Below the pieces are notes generated by a model. It saw only the letters and a list, made by a program, of their open reading frames with translations, did no database searches and was not told the origin of the DNA. The translations under genes and the position numbers were made by a program. Source: Streptomyces cinnamoneus (GTDB taxonomy: Bacteria > Actinomycetota > Actinomycetes > Streptomycetales > Streptomycetaceae). Taken from it: 64,000 nucleotides of DNA. The stretch lies in assembly GCF_002939475.1 (NCBI RefSeq), contig NZ_PKFQ01000001.1, positions 1,364,001 through 1,428,000 on the forward strand, written 5' to 3'. Below are positions 9,680 to 20,262 of this stretch, one piece after another. Every line of letters starts with the position of its first letter. Position 1 is the stretch's first letter.

Positions 9680-9990
9680 AGGGATTCCGTCACTGTCGAG
9701 TGCCCGGCGCTGGTGACGGCCGGACACGGGCATTCATTGCGGAACGCGGCATGGGAAGCCCGGCGGGCGCGCGGGGACGTGCGGCCTGGGGTTCCGGTGA
9801 CGCGGGGCGAGCGGTCCGGGCCGGTGTCGGCTGCCGGACGGCTTCACGGGGTCTCGCTTCGGGGCGCGAGGCACAGACGGGGGCCCTCAGCGGTCACACA
9901 TTCGACACATGCGACGAGCAGCACCGGGCGTCGTCATCGCCTCGGTCGCAAGGATGCGGGTGCTCGTCGTGGTCATGCGGGCAAGTAAAA
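9680..9990 (-). promoter_or_regulatory. Long 5' leader of metNIQ with start-site hairpin
   Basis: About 300 bases separate a candidate promoter (TTGGCT at 10009-10014, TTTACT at 9985-9990, 18-base spacer, minus strand) from metN. No S-box (SAM-I) core is recognisable. A perfect 7-bp inverted repeat, CCGTCAC/GTGACGG at 9713-9719 and 9687-9693, ends seven bases before the metN GTG and includes the only ribosome-site-like purines. Two smaller stems (CTCGC/GCGAG and GTCCGG/CCGGAC) lie upstream. Together with the short leader ORF this suggests post-transcriptional control. Function is inferred only. Confidence 0.45.
9887..9976 (-). CDS. Candidate 29-residue leader peptide upstream of metN
   Basis: An ATG at 9976 lies 8-9 bases after a possible -10 element, with no ribosome site, so a leaderless start is possible. 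The ORF of 29 residues ends in RRMCRMCDR, with two Met-Cys pairs and several Met codons near the end, then TGA. Sulfur-amino-acid codons close to the stop are typical of attenuation peptides. No product is proven; it could be a chance ORF in GC-rich DNA. Confidence 0.35.
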   Translation of the reverse strand: MTTTSTRILATEAMTTPGAARRMCRMCDR

Positions 9991-10183
9991 CAGAAGGGTG
10001 TGCGAATCAGCCAAGCCTGTCCGAATGGCGGACGGGGCTGATCAAGGGGCGGACAGCGACCGGGGTTGCGCCGGCTTCCCCGGCCGCCCCAGGGGTCGCG
10101 CGCGGAGCCTGGCCGCCGGGCCATTAAAGTCGTCCCATGCCTGTCAAGCCCCATCCGCACGCCCGCACCGCCCGGGGGCGGCG

Positions 10184-10543
10184 GTGATCGACGCGCTGAC
10201 GCTCGCGGCCGGCCTGGCCGCCCTCGCGCTGGCCGCCTGGTGCGGCTTCGCCTTCTCGCGCGACCAGCCCACCAAGGACTGGCACTTCATCGGCATGGCC
10301 GTGGTCTCGGCCTTGGTGCTGGTGCAGCTCGTCGTCGGAGTGGTGCGACTGTCGGGCGGTGACCGGCCCGTCCAGGGCACGGCCATCTTCGTGGCCTACC
10401 TGCTGGGCGCGGCGGCCGCGGTGCCGGCGGCGGGCTTCATGTCGCTGGCCGAGCGGACCCGCTGGGGGTCGGCCACGGTGGCGGCGGGCGCCGTGATCCT
10501 CGCCGTGCTCGAAGTACGGCTGTACGACATCTGGGGAGGCTGA
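10184..10543 (+). CDS. Small integral membrane protein
   Basis: This 119-residue protein has about four hydrophobic segments (for example LTLAAGLAALALAAW, MAVVSALVLVQLVVG, FVAYLLGAAAAVPAAG) and a short cytoplasmic tail. No catalytic motif is visible and I do not recognise a family beyond the general class of conserved Streptomyces membrane proteins. I chose the GTG at 10184 because it starts the first membrane helix and follows a GGGGG stretch. The next gene begins two bases after its stop, so the pair is one operon and may form a complex. Confidence 0.7.
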   Translation: MIDALTLAAGLAALALAAWCGFAFSRDQPTKDWHFIGMAVVSALVLVQLVVGVVRLSGGDRPVQGTAIFVAYLLGAAAAVPAAGFMSLAERTRWGSATVAAGAVILAVLEVRLYDIWGG

Positions 10544-10545
10544 CC

Positions 10546-10965
10546 GTGTCGGAATCCATGAAGCGCGAGGAAGGCTCCGGCCTGGACCTCGGTCAGGGCC
10601 CGGGCCGGCTGCTGGTGTGGCTCTACGGCGTGTTCACCGTCGCGGCGGCGTCCCGCTCGGTCGTCCAGATGCTGATGGACTTCGGCCGGGCACCGCTGGC
10701 CTACGTCCTGTCGGCGGCGGCCGCCGTGGTGTACGCGTTCATCACGTACTCCCTCGTGCGCGGCGGGCCGGCGGCCCGCAGGGCGGCGCTGGTGTGCTGC
10801 GCCGCCGAGCTGGCCGGCGTCCTGACCGTGGGCACCTGGACGCTCCTGGAGCCGTCCGCCTTCCCCGACGCGACGGTGTGGTCGGACTACGGCATGGGCT
10901 ACCTCTTCATCCCGGTCATCCTGCCCGTGACGGCCATGGTCTGGCTGCGCCGGGCCGCGCGCTGA
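10546..10965 (+). CDS. Small integral membrane protein, partner of the preceding gene
   Basis: The 139 residues contain about four membrane helices after a charged N-terminus. The GTG start at 10546 follows GGAGG and lies two bases after the previous stop, so the genes are co-transcribed and probably coupled. No enzymatic motif is seen and the function is unknown. Two small multispanning proteins encoded together suggest a membrane complex. Confidence 0.75.
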   Translation: MSESMKREEGSGLDLGQGPGRLLVWLYGVFTVAAASRSVVQMLMDFGRAPLAYVLSAAAAVVYAFITYSLVRGGPAARRAALVCCAAELAGVLTVGTWTLLEPSAFPDATVWSDYGMGYLFIPVILPVTAMVWLRRAAR

Positions 10966-11001
10966 GCCGTCGGCCCGGCGCCGGCCCGGCCACCGGGGGC
11001 G

Positions 11002-11505
11002 TCAGGCGCTCGTCGCGAAGGCCACCGCCGTGGCCTCCTTCTCCAGGGTCACCAGCGTGAGCTTGCGGGTGACCTCCTCGGTGCCCGTGGGCTCGTATCC
11101 CCACTTGCGGTAGAGGCGGAGGTTGCCCTCGCTGCGCTGGCCGGTGGCCAGGCGGAACCGCCGGGCGGCCCACTCCCCCGCCAGCCGCGTCTCCAGCGCC
11201 CCGAGCAGCCGGCCGCCCAGGCCGTGCCGCTGCATCCTGGGGTGCACGATGAGGCCGGTGATGACGGCCGTGCCGTCGTCGTCGACGGTGCCGCGCACCG
11301 AGCCGACGACCTCCTCGCCGAGCCGGGCCACGAGCACACAGCCGCTGCCCAGTTCGGCGCGCAGGTCGTCGAGACTCTGGGTGAGGGGTTCGATGGAGTA
11401 GTCGCCGTACAGCTCCGCCTCGCTCTGATAGCAGAGGTACTGAAGTTTGAGGATCTGCTCGGCATCGGTCTCGGCCGCTGCCGAGATGGTCACGCTCATG
11501 CCCAT
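11002..11505 (-). CDS. GNAT family N-acetyltransferase
   Basis: The 167-residue single-domain acetyltransferase carries the acetyl-CoA motif VHPRMQRHGLGGRLLGALE (about residues 87-105) and a later GYEPTGTEEVTRKLTLV strand that closes the fold. The ATG at 11505 follows GGGGAGG at nine bases; a second ATG six bases on is possible. It lies 48 bases downstream of a sigma-like gene on the same strand and may be co-transcribed with it. The substrate is unknown. Confidence 0.85.
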   Translation of the reverse strand: MGMSVTISAAAETDAEQILKLQYLCYQSEAELYGDYSIEPLTQSLDDLRAELGSGCVLVARLGEEVVGSVRGTVDDDGTAVITGLIVHPRMQRHGLGGRLLGALETRLAGEWAARRFRLATGQRSEGNLRLYRKWGYEPTGTEEVTRKLTLVTLEKEATAVAFATSA

Positions 11506-11553
11506 CTGCGCACGCCTCCCCTTGTGGGTCGTCTAACGCTCCTTTCCCCACGG

Positions 11554-12045
11554 TCAAGGAGCCGCAATCTCCGCCATGAGCATTCTGCGCAGGCATCCCA
11601 GGCAGCGGGAGCGTACGGGCCCTAAAGATCCTTGTGACATTCCCAACTTCCCTGCGATTTCTCGGTAGGTCGGGTCGCCACCGGAGAGAAGCGCATCCAG
11701 CAGCCCCGGGCAGCGGCCGGGGAGGCGGCGGACGGCGGCGCGCAGCTCGCGGCCGGCTTCGGCGGCCAGGACCTGTGCCTCGACCCCGGGTCCGGTGCCG
11801 GGCGGCGGGTCGGCGGTGGGGTCGTAGGGCACCTCCCGCAGCGCCCGGCGGCGGGCGGCGCGGGCCTCGGCGCGGACCGCCGCCCGCAGGCGGCCGGCGG
11901 AGACGGTGGTGCGGTCCTCGTCCAGGAGCCGTACCCAGACGGACTGCCGGAGGTCGGCGGCGTCGAGGCCGGCGGCGGACGCCTCCGCCGCGCACTCCGC
12001 CTCCAGGAGCGGGCCCATCCGGTACAGGAGATCACTCTGCGTCAT
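11554..12045 (-). CDS. Sigma-70 family-like protein (ECF-type regions 2 and 4)
   Basis: The 163 residues show a weak region-2-like helix (DAADLRQSVWVRLLDE, about residues 29-44) and a C-terminal helix-turn-helix resembling sigma region 4 (YREIAGKLGMSQGSLGPVRSRCLGCLRRML). The spacing between the two is as short as in ECF sigma factors. Four cysteines or so and no adjacent anti-sigma gene are seen. It probably directs RNA polymerase to a small regulon, but may be a degenerate regulator. A GNAT gene follows on the same strand. Confidence 0.7.
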   Translation of the reverse strand: MTQSDLLYRMGPLLEAECAAEASAAGLDAADLRQSVWVRLLDEDRTTVSAGRLRAAVRAEARAARRRALREVPYDPTADPPPGTGPGVEAQVLAAEAGRELRAAVRRLPGRCPGLLDALLSGGDPTYREIAGKLGMSQGSLGPVRSRCLGCLRRMLMAEIAAP

Positions 12046-12113
12046 GATCGCTGGGACGTGGGCCCGGGCCGGCCGGTTTCCGGAAGGCCGTGGGGATCAC
12101 CCTTGTGGGTGGC

Positions 12114-12142
12114 GGGGCGGCCCGGGCGCACCGGGCCGCCCC
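12114..12142 (-). terminator. Perfect 12-bp hairpin after the glycerophosphodiesterase gene
   Basis: The arms 12114-12125 and 12131-12142 are exact complements with a 5-base loop, directly downstream (minus strand) of the stop at 12148. Confidence 0.75.
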
Positions 12143-12147
12143 GGGGG

Positions 12148-13314
12148 TCACCTCTTGACGAAGTCCGCGCGGGCGAGCGCGGCCGTGTCGCAGTTGTCCG
12201 AGAAGATGCCGTCGATCCCGGTGGCGAAGTACGTCTTGAACGCGGCGAAGGCGTCGCCGTAGCCGTTGGGGTCGCTGCCGCGGCGGAAGTCGGCGGGCAG
12301 GAAGCTGTTCTCGTTGCGCATCGTGTACGGGTGCAGGATCAGCCCGGCGGCGTGGGCGTCGCGCACCAGCGTGGTCGGCTTGGTGAGCTTCTCGTCCTTG
12401 TCCCGCGGGATGATCAGGTTGAGCCAGGGGCCGATGCCCTGGGCGAAGCCGGAGACCCACGCCAGCCCCTTGGGGGTGATGAGGTCGGCGACGGTGCGCG
12501 GGTCCCCCGCCTCCACGAAGTCCCAGGGGCGGGTGGGGAGGTCGTCGAGCAGCAGGACCTTGGGGCAGTCGACGCCCAGCTTGTTCAGCCGCTGGAGGCT
12601 GCCGGGCTCGAAGGACTGGATGAAGGTGTAGCCGTTGCGGCCGGAGCGTCCGTAGCGCCGCAGCAGCTTGGCCAGGCGCTCCTCCAGGCCGAGTCCGGCC
12701 TTGCGGAAGTAGGTGGGGTGCTTGGTCTCGACGTGCAGCCAGATGCGCCGGCCCCGCTTGCGGCCCTGCTCGTCGGCCCACTTGAGGACCTCTTCGAACG
12801 TGGGGACCTGCCAGCGGCCGTCGTAGGGGGTGTTGTGCTGGCGGTTGCCGGGGATGCGCTCCTTGGCCCGCAGCGTCTTGAGCTCGGCGAGGGTGAAGTC
12901 CTCGGTGAACCAGCCGGTGTGGGCCTCGCCGTCGACGGTCTTGGTGGTCTTGCGGGAGGCGAACTCGGGGCGGGAGGCGACGTCGGTGGTGGCCGTGATG
13001 TCGTTCTCGTGCCGGCAGACGAGGTGCCCGTCCTTGGTGGGGACGAGGTCCTGCTCGATGACGTCCGCACCGTTGGCCAGCGCGTACTCGTAGGAGCCGA
13101 AGGTGTGCTCGGGCCGGTAGCCGCAGGCGCCCCGGTGGCCGATGACGGTGGGCACCGGAAGGTTCTTGTACGAACCGCCGTCGCCGTGGGCTTCGGCACC
13201 GCGCGGGGCCGCCGACGCCGGGGACGCCCCGCCGCCCAGGGCCACCGCCCCCGCGCCGAGGGCCGCCGCGGCCCCCAGCACCGTGCGCCTGCCAGGCCGC
13301 TGCTCCTGCTGCAT
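12148..13314 (-). CDS. Secreted glycerophosphodiester phosphodiesterase (GlpQ type)
   Basis: The 388-residue protein hydrolyses glycerophosphodiesters to glycerol-3-phosphate and an alcohol. The GDPD core begins with VIGHRGACGYRPEHTFGSYEYAL (His, Arg and Glu of the active site), then a second metal-ligand set in EQDLVPTKDGHLVCRHE. The N-terminus has a twin-arginine motif (RRTVLG) before a long hydrophobic segment ending ASA, so it is exported folded by Tat. I chose the ATG at 13314 because it follows GAGGAG; an in-frame upstream start lacks one. It is divergent from the acyltransferase gene. The family is usually induced by phosphate starvation. Confidence 0.92.
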   Translation of the reverse strand: MQQEQRPGRRTVLGAAAALGAGAVALGGGASPASAAPRGAEAHGDGGSYKNLPVPTVIGHRGACGYRPEHTFGSYEYALANGADVIEQDLVPTKDGHLVCRHENDITATTDVASRPEFASRKTTKTVDGEAHTGWFTEDFTLAELKTLRAKERIPGNRQHNTPYDGRWQVPTFEEVLKWADEQGRKRGRRIWLHVETKHPTYFRKAGLGLEERLAKLLRRYGRSGRNGYTFIQSFEPGSLQRLNKLGVDCPKVLLLDDLPTRPWDFVEAGDPRTVADLITPKGLAWVSGFAQGIGPWLNLIIPRDKDEKLTKPTTLVRDAHAAGLILHPYTMRNENSFLPADFRRGSDPNGYGDAFAAFKTYFATGIDGIFSDNCDTAALARADFVKR

Positions 13315-13543
13315 GTACGCTCCTCGCTCTGTTCTTTCGGCGTCCGCCGGCTGTCGCGTTCGCCGGCTGATCGTATGCACGTACGACTTCTTCTCAGAAG
13401 AACGGAAACGGAACGGAGTGAAAAGTCACGTCAACACTCCGTTTCAAGTCGGTCAATCCCGCGTGCACAGGGTGGGTACCCGCGAGTATCGTCAGCGTCC
13501 GCGTACCCGTGCGTCAGACCGACCATCACGACCGGAGGGCCCG
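13315..13543. promoter_or_regulatory. Divergent control region between GDPD and acyltransferase genes
   Basis: The 229 bases are more A+T-rich than the surroundings. They contain a perfect dyad TTCTTC-TCA-GAAGAA (13388-13402) and a 9-bp inverted repeat AACGGAGTG/CACTCCGTT (13412-13420, 13135 bases from neither gene's core; right arm 13435-13443). Read on the minus strand, about 11-base steps beginning GTTGACG, TTTTCAC, TTCCGTT and TTCTTCT resemble degenerate PHO-box units, which would suit a glycerophosphodiesterase. Binding is inferred only. Confidence 0.4.
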
Positions 13544-14221
13544 TTGTCCCGCATCTTGCTCAAGGCGTTTCTCGGATTGCTCATGCGCGTCCTGTACCGC
13601 CCCAGGGTGGAGGGTGCGGAGCACATCGCCGACAGCGGGCCCGTGATCCTGGCCGGGAACCACACCACGTTCATCGACTCGCTGTTCCTCACCCTCGTCC
13701 TCAAGCGCCAGGTGTTCTTCATCGGCAAGGACGAGTACGTCACGGGCAAGGGCTTCAAGGGCCGTCTGATGGCGTGGTTCTTCAGCTCCTCCGGCATGAT
13801 CCCCGTCGACCGGGACGGCGGCAACGGCGGTGTGGCCGCGCTGATGACGGGCCGCCGGGTGCTGGAGGAGGGCAAGGTCTTCGGCATCTACCCCGAGGGC
13901 ACCCGCTCCCCCGACGGCCGCCTCTACCGCGGCCGCACGGGCATCGCCCGCCTCACGCTGATGACGGGCGCGCCGGTGGTGCCGTTCGCGATGATCGGCA
14001 CCGACAAGGTCCAGCCCAGCGGCAAGGGCCTGCCCCGCATCGCGCCGGTGACCGTGCGCTTCGGCGAGCCGCTGGACTTCTCCCGCTACGAGGGCATGGA
14101 CCGTGACCGCTACGTCCTGCGCGCCGTCACCGACGAGGTGATGAGCGACGTGATGCGCCTGTCGGGCCAGGAGTACGTGGACATGTACGCCACCAAGGCG
14201 CGGGCGGCCAAGGCGGCCTGA
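13544..14221 (+). CDS. plsC: 1-acyl-sn-glycerol-3-phosphate acyltransferase family protein
   Basis: The 225-residue membrane-associated acyltransferase has the HX4D block NHTTFID (about residues 45-51), the GMIPVDRDGGNGG region and the EGTR block YPEGTRSPDG (about residues 117-126). It transfers an acyl chain to lysophosphatidic acid or a similar acceptor. The best start is the TTG at 13544, preceded by GGAGG at a suitable distance; upstream residues in frame are not family-like. It is divergent from a GDPD gene, which links it loosely to glycerophospholipid turnover. Confidence 0.9.
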   Translation: MSRILLKAFLGLLMRVLYRPRVEGAEHIADSGPVILAGNHTTFIDSLFLTLVLKRQVFFIGKDEYVTGKGFKGRLMAWFFSSSGMIPVDRDGGNGGVAALMTGRRVLEEGKVFGIYPEGTRSPDGRLYRGRTGIARLTLMTGAPVVPFAMIGTDKVQPSGKGLPRIAPVTVRFGEPLDFSRYEGMDRDRYVLRAVTDEVMSDVMRLSGQEYVDMYATKARAAKAA

Positions 14222-14236
14222 TCCTTTCGCACCCCC

Positions 14237-14256
14237 GGCCCGGGTCAGCCCGGGCC
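14237..14256. terminator. 8-bp hairpin between convergent genes
   Basis: GGCCCGGG (14237-14244), loop TCAG, then CCCGGGCC (14249-14256) form a perfect stem between the ends of plsC and the convergent lipase gene. Confidence 0.6.
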
Positions 14257-15087
14257 TTACGCCCCGCCGACGCACCGAGGCTGGAAGCCCGGGTCGGCGG
14301 GGCCCTTGCGTCCCAGGGCGTTGAGGACCCACTGCGCGACGACCGGGTCCTTGGTGGCCTGGTCGTGCATGAAGAGGTCGAGCGGGCACTTGTCCTGGAG
14401 GACGACGTTCGTCAGGTGCTCGGCCGGACCGGTCAGCAGCGCGCTGGTGTAGGGGATGACGACCTCGTCGTAGCGGGTCGAGACGACGGTGTAGTCGGGA
14501 CCCGCCGGGGTCTCGGTGCCCTCGTTGAGCTTCTTCAGCAGGTCCGAGCCGACGCGCTGGTCGGTGCAGGACGGGCAGAAGGTGTAGCCGGCCGCGATGG
14601 CGAGCGGGTTCTTGGTGCCGTGGTTGGAGGGGACGATGCCCACGAGGTCGTCGACCTTGTCGGCCCCGCCGAGGAACTTCACGTAGTAGCGCGGCATCAT
14701 GCCGCCCTGGCTGTGGCCGACGAGGTCGACCTTCTCCGCGCCCGTCGCGCCCCGCACGGCCTCGACGAAGTCCCGCAGTTCGACGGCGGCCTGGGGGATC
14801 GGGTCGGTCTCGCCGTGGCCGTAGTTGAAGGCGAAGACGCAGTAGCCCGCCTCCTTCAGCTTCGGGGACAGGGCGGCCCAGTTCTCCACCATCAGCTTGA
14901 AGGTGCCGTTGACGAGGACGACGGGCTGCGGGTGGGCCGAATCCGGCTTGCAGGACCAGTCGTTGGCGCCCTTGGGCGGGATGTCCAGGGGCGAGGCGGT
15001 GGCCGGGGAGGCGGTGGGGCCCGTGAGGCTCAGGGCGGCGGCGGCCGTGGCGGCGACCAGGAGCCGTGCGGTGGTGCGCAGACGCAT
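14257..15087 (-). CDS. Secreted triacylglycerol lipase / alpha-beta hydrolase
   Basis: The 276-residue enzyme has a Sec signal peptide (MRLRTTARLL, hydrophobic core, then ATA/ASP cleavage region) and an alpha/beta-hydrolase fold. The opening PVVLVNGTFKLMVENW and nucleophile elbow VGHSQGG (about residues 123-129) match actinobacterial secreted class 2-like lipases; acidic and His residues (RYDEVVIP, DLFMHDQATKDPVV) would complete the triad. Cysteines near YTFCPSCTDQ and QDKCP may form disulfides. I chose the ATG at 15087, which follows AAAGGA, over a GTG eight codons earlier. Confidence 0.88.
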   Translation of the reverse strand: MRLRTTARLLVAATAAAALSLTGPTASPATASPLDIPPKGANDWSCKPDSAHPQPVVLVNGTFKLMVENWAALSPKLKEAGYCVFAFNYGHGETDPIPQAAVELRDFVEAVRGATGAEKVDLVGHSQGGMMPRYYVKFLGGADKVDDLVGIVPSNHGTKNPLAIAAGYTFCPSCTDQRVGSDLLKKLNEGTETPAGPDYTVVSTRYDEVVIPYTSALLTGPAEHLTNVVLQDKCPLDLFMHDQATKDPVVAQWVLNALGRKGPADPGFQPRCVGGA

Positions 15088-15226
15088 GGTGGGGGATTCC
15101 TTTTGAGGCACGGGCGTCCGAAAGTGGACACCCTCGTCCGAACCTCGTTCGACAATGTCGACCGGTGGACGAGATGTTCACCCCGGCATCAGGAACTCGT
15201 CAAGGGAGTTACTTGCCGGTAAACAT

Positions 15227-15262
15227 CACACGGGCCGGGGCTTGCCAGCCCCGGCCCGTGTG
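15227..15262 (-). terminator. Perfect 16-bp hairpin after the MFS gene
   Basis: The arms 15227-15242 and 15247-15262 are exact complements around TGCC, 28 bases past the MFS stop. It ends the tetR-MFS operon and insulates the lipase gene. Confidence 0.8.
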
Positions 15263-15290
15263 CGGTTTGCTCATCTGAGCCCGGCGTCGC

Positions 15291-16862
15291 TCAGTGCCGG
15301 GTCGGTCCGCCGTACCCTTCTTCCAGCTGCTGGCCGCGCAGCAGGAACCAGGCGGCCACGGCCGTGCCCAGCAGCACCACCGCGCCCACCCCGGAGGCGA
15401 TGCGCAGTCCATCGACGAACGCGTCCTGCGCCGAGGCCAGCAGCGCCGCCCCGGTGTCGGCCGGCAGCTGTGTCGTCGTCTCGACCGCGCCGCCCAGGGA
15501 CTCGTGGGCCTCGGCCGCGGCCTGGGCCGGGACGCCCTGGGGCACGGTGAAGTCGCGGTAGACGCCCGTGACGATCGAGCCGAGCACAGCGATGCCGAGC
15601 GCGGCACCCAGTTCGTACGCCGTCTCCGAGACGGCCGACGCCGAGCCCGCCTGCTCCTTGGGCACGCTGGAGAGGATGACGTCGGCGGTGACGGTGAAGG
15701 AGAAGCCCGCGCCGATGCCCACGACGAGCAGGACGGTGCCGAGCACCGGATAGGCCGTGTCGCTGCTCAGGCCCACGAGCACCGCCAGGGACACCCCGAT
15801 CGCGGCGAGCCCGCCCGCCACCACCGACCGCACCGAGAACCGCCGGGCGGCCTGGCCGGCCAGGAGCCCCGCCGTCACCGCGCCGATGGCCGCGGGCAGT
15901 TCCGCCAGACCCGCCTCCAGGGGGCTGCGGTCCTGCACCAGCTGGAGGAACTGCGAGAGGAAGAAGACCAACCCGGAGAGCCCCAGGACCGTCAGCAGGT
16001 CCGCCATCACCGCGCCCGAGAAGCCCCCGTGGTGGAAGAGCCGCATGTCCAGCAGCGGCGCGGGCAGCTTCAGCTGGCGCCGGACGAACCACACCAGGGC
16101 CAGCAGGCCGACCGCGGACGCCACAGCGATCGGCCAGGTGAACCCGTGGGTGGCACCCTCCTTGATCGCGTAGACGAGCGCCACGATGCCGATCATCGAC
16201 AGGGCCACGCTCAGCAGGTCCCACGGCCCGGGGGCCGGGTCGCGGGACTCGGGCAGCAGCTTGATGCCGACGAGGACGAGCACGGCCATGACCGGCAGGT
16301 TGATCAGGAAGACCGAGCCCCACCAGTAGTTCTCCAGCAGGAAGCCGCCCACGACCGGGCCGACGGCCGCGCCCGCCGACGCCATGGCACCCCAGATGCC
16401 GATGGCCAGGCTGCGCTCCCGCGGGTCGTGGAAGAGGTTGCGGATCAACGCGAGCGTGGAGGGCATGAGCGTCGCGCCCGCCACGCCCAGCAGGGCACGG
16501 GCGGCGATCATCATCTCGGGGCTGGTGGCGTAGGCGTTGAGCACGGAGACCGCGCCGAAGGCCACGGCACCGCTCAGCAGGAGCCGCTTGCGGCCGATGC
16601 GGTCACCGAGGCTGCCCATCGAGACCAGCAGGCCGGCGATGACGAAGGAGTAGATGTCGCCGATCCACAGCAGCTGGGTGCCGGTCGGCTGCAGGTCCTC
16701 GCTGAGGTAGGGGGTCGCGAGGCCGAGGACGGTGGCGTCGACGGCGACCAGCAGGACGGCCAGGGCGAGGACGGCCAGGGCCAGCCAGCGCCCGGGGCGC
16801 GGCGCCTCCGCCTCGTGCGGCGCCCGGGCGCCGGGCGACGTGGTGCCGGTGCCGCCGCTCAC
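15291..16862 (-). CDS. MFS drug/proton antiporter, DHA2 (14-TM) family
   Basis: The 523 residues contain about 14 membrane helices with the MFS motif A (GSLGDRIGRKRLLL, about residues 90-103), motif C-like GAAVGPVVGGFLLENYWW and a WIGDIYSF segment, all typical of QacA/EmrB-like exporters. The substrate is unknown. The GTG start at 16862 overlaps the stop of the upstream TetR gene by four bases (GTGA), so regulator and pump are translationally coupled and the pump probably shares the autoregulated promoter. Confidence 0.92.
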   Translation of the reverse strand: MSGGTGTTSPGARAPHEAEAPRPGRWLALAVLALAVLLVAVDATVLGLATPYLSEDLQPTGTQLLWIGDIYSFVIAGLLVSMGSLGDRIGRKRLLLSGAVAFGAVSVLNAYATSPEMMIAARALLGVAGATLMPSTLALIRNLFHDPRERSLAIGIWGAMASAGAAVGPVVGGFLLENYWWGSVFLINLPVMAVLVLVGIKLLPESRDPAPGPWDLLSVALSMIGIVALVYAIKEGATHGFTWPIAVASAVGLLALVWFVRRQLKLPAPLLDMRLFHHGGFSGAVMADLLTVLGLSGLVFFLSQFLQLVQDRSPLEAGLAELPAAIGAVTAGLLAGQAARRFSVRSVVAGGLAAIGVSLAVLVGLSSDTAYPVLGTVLLVVGIGAGFSFTVTADVILSSVPKEQAGSASAVSETAYELGAALGIAVLGSIVTGVYRDFTVPQGVPAQAAAEAHESLGGAVETTTQLPADTGAALLASAQDAFVDGLRIASGVGAVVLLGTAVAAWFLLRGQQLEEGYGGPTRH

Positions 16863-17407
16863 CGCTCCGCCCTCCGCAGGGCGCCGCCGAGCAGCAGCTC
16901 GGAGACCATGCGGGTGAGGTCCTTCGCGGCCACCCGCCCATCGTGCACGGCCCACGCCCCCGAGGCGATCAGCCCGTACAGCGCGTCGGTGAGCCAGGCG
17001 GGTGACAGGTCGATGCGGAAGGCACCCTGCTCCTGGCCGCGCGCGAAGAGGGCGTGGACGCGGGCGTCGAGGCGGTTCCAGCCCTCGTCCATCTCGCCTT
17101 CGAAGAGCTGGTTCTCGGAGTAGAGGAAGGACAACAGGCCGGCCACGGGCTCGGCGCGGGCGATCAGCCGGCGGACCGCTTCGGCCGCGTCGCCCTCCTC
17201 CAGACGGGCCTCGTCCAGGGCGCGCTCGAACTGCTCGATGCCGAGCTGTTCGAGGGCACGGACGAGCGCGTCGCGCCCGGCGAAGTGGCGGTGGAGGGTG
17301 GCACGGCTGATGCCGGCGGCCTTGGCGATCTCGTCCATGGAGGCGGTGGCCTTGCGGGTGAGCAGGGCTGCGGCTGCCGTCAGTACACGTTCGCGGTCGA
17401 GGCTCAT
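16859..17407 (-). CDS. TetR family regulator of the adjacent MFS exporter
   Basis: The N-terminal helix-turn-helix is clear (MDEIAKAAGISRATLHRHFAGRDALVRAL, from about residue 24), followed by a ligand domain with WNRLDARVHALFARGQEQGAFR. The ATG at 17407 gives 182 residues; an ATG at 17434 would add nine and lies inside the operator. Neither has a ribosome site. TATCGT stands six bases before 17407, with GAGACA 18 bases further up, so the mRNA is probably leaderless. It likely represses itself and the exporter through the dyad at 17411-17460 and lets go on binding the exported drug. Confidence 0.9.
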   Translation of the reverse strand: MSLDRERVLTAAAALLTRKATASMDEIAKAAGISRATLHRHFAGRDALVRALEQLGIEQFERALDEARLEEGDAAEAVRRLIARAEPVAGLLSFLYSENQLFEGEMDEGWNRLDARVHALFARGQEQGAFRIDLSPAWLTDALYGLIASGAWAVHDGRVAAKDLTRMVSELLLGGALRRAER

Positions 17408-17410
17408 GAG

Positions 17411-17460
17411 ACGACGATAACCCGAGTGAGACATTGATGTCTCATTCGGGTCAGCGTCGT
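17411..17460. promoter_or_regulatory. 50-bp dyad operator at the tetR promoter
   Basis: The core TGAGACAT-TG-ATGTCTCA is a perfect palindrome centred between 17435 and 17436. CCCGA/TCGGG and ACGACG/CGTCGT continue the symmetry to both ends of the 50-base block with few mismatches, and TCATGA on both flanks extends it further. It covers the candidate -35 and -10 of tetR. TetR operators are normally 15-30 bp, so this one could hold two or more dimers. Confidence 0.75.
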
Positions 17461-17525
17461 TTCATGATCAGCGGGGTGGGTGCCTCCTCGGTGGCAGGAG
17501 GCCGGCGCGCGGGGCGCCGGCGGCC

Positions 17526-20262
<2,737 letters not shown>

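Noticed and set aside
9680..9886. SAM-I riboswitch before metN
   Set aside because: The conserved S-box segments (AGAG, GGCCC, GATGAAACCC-like) are missing.
15227..15262. Attachment site or inverted-repeat end of a mobile element
   Set aside because: The position right after an operon stop and the 4-base loop fit a terminator; no recombinase gene is near.
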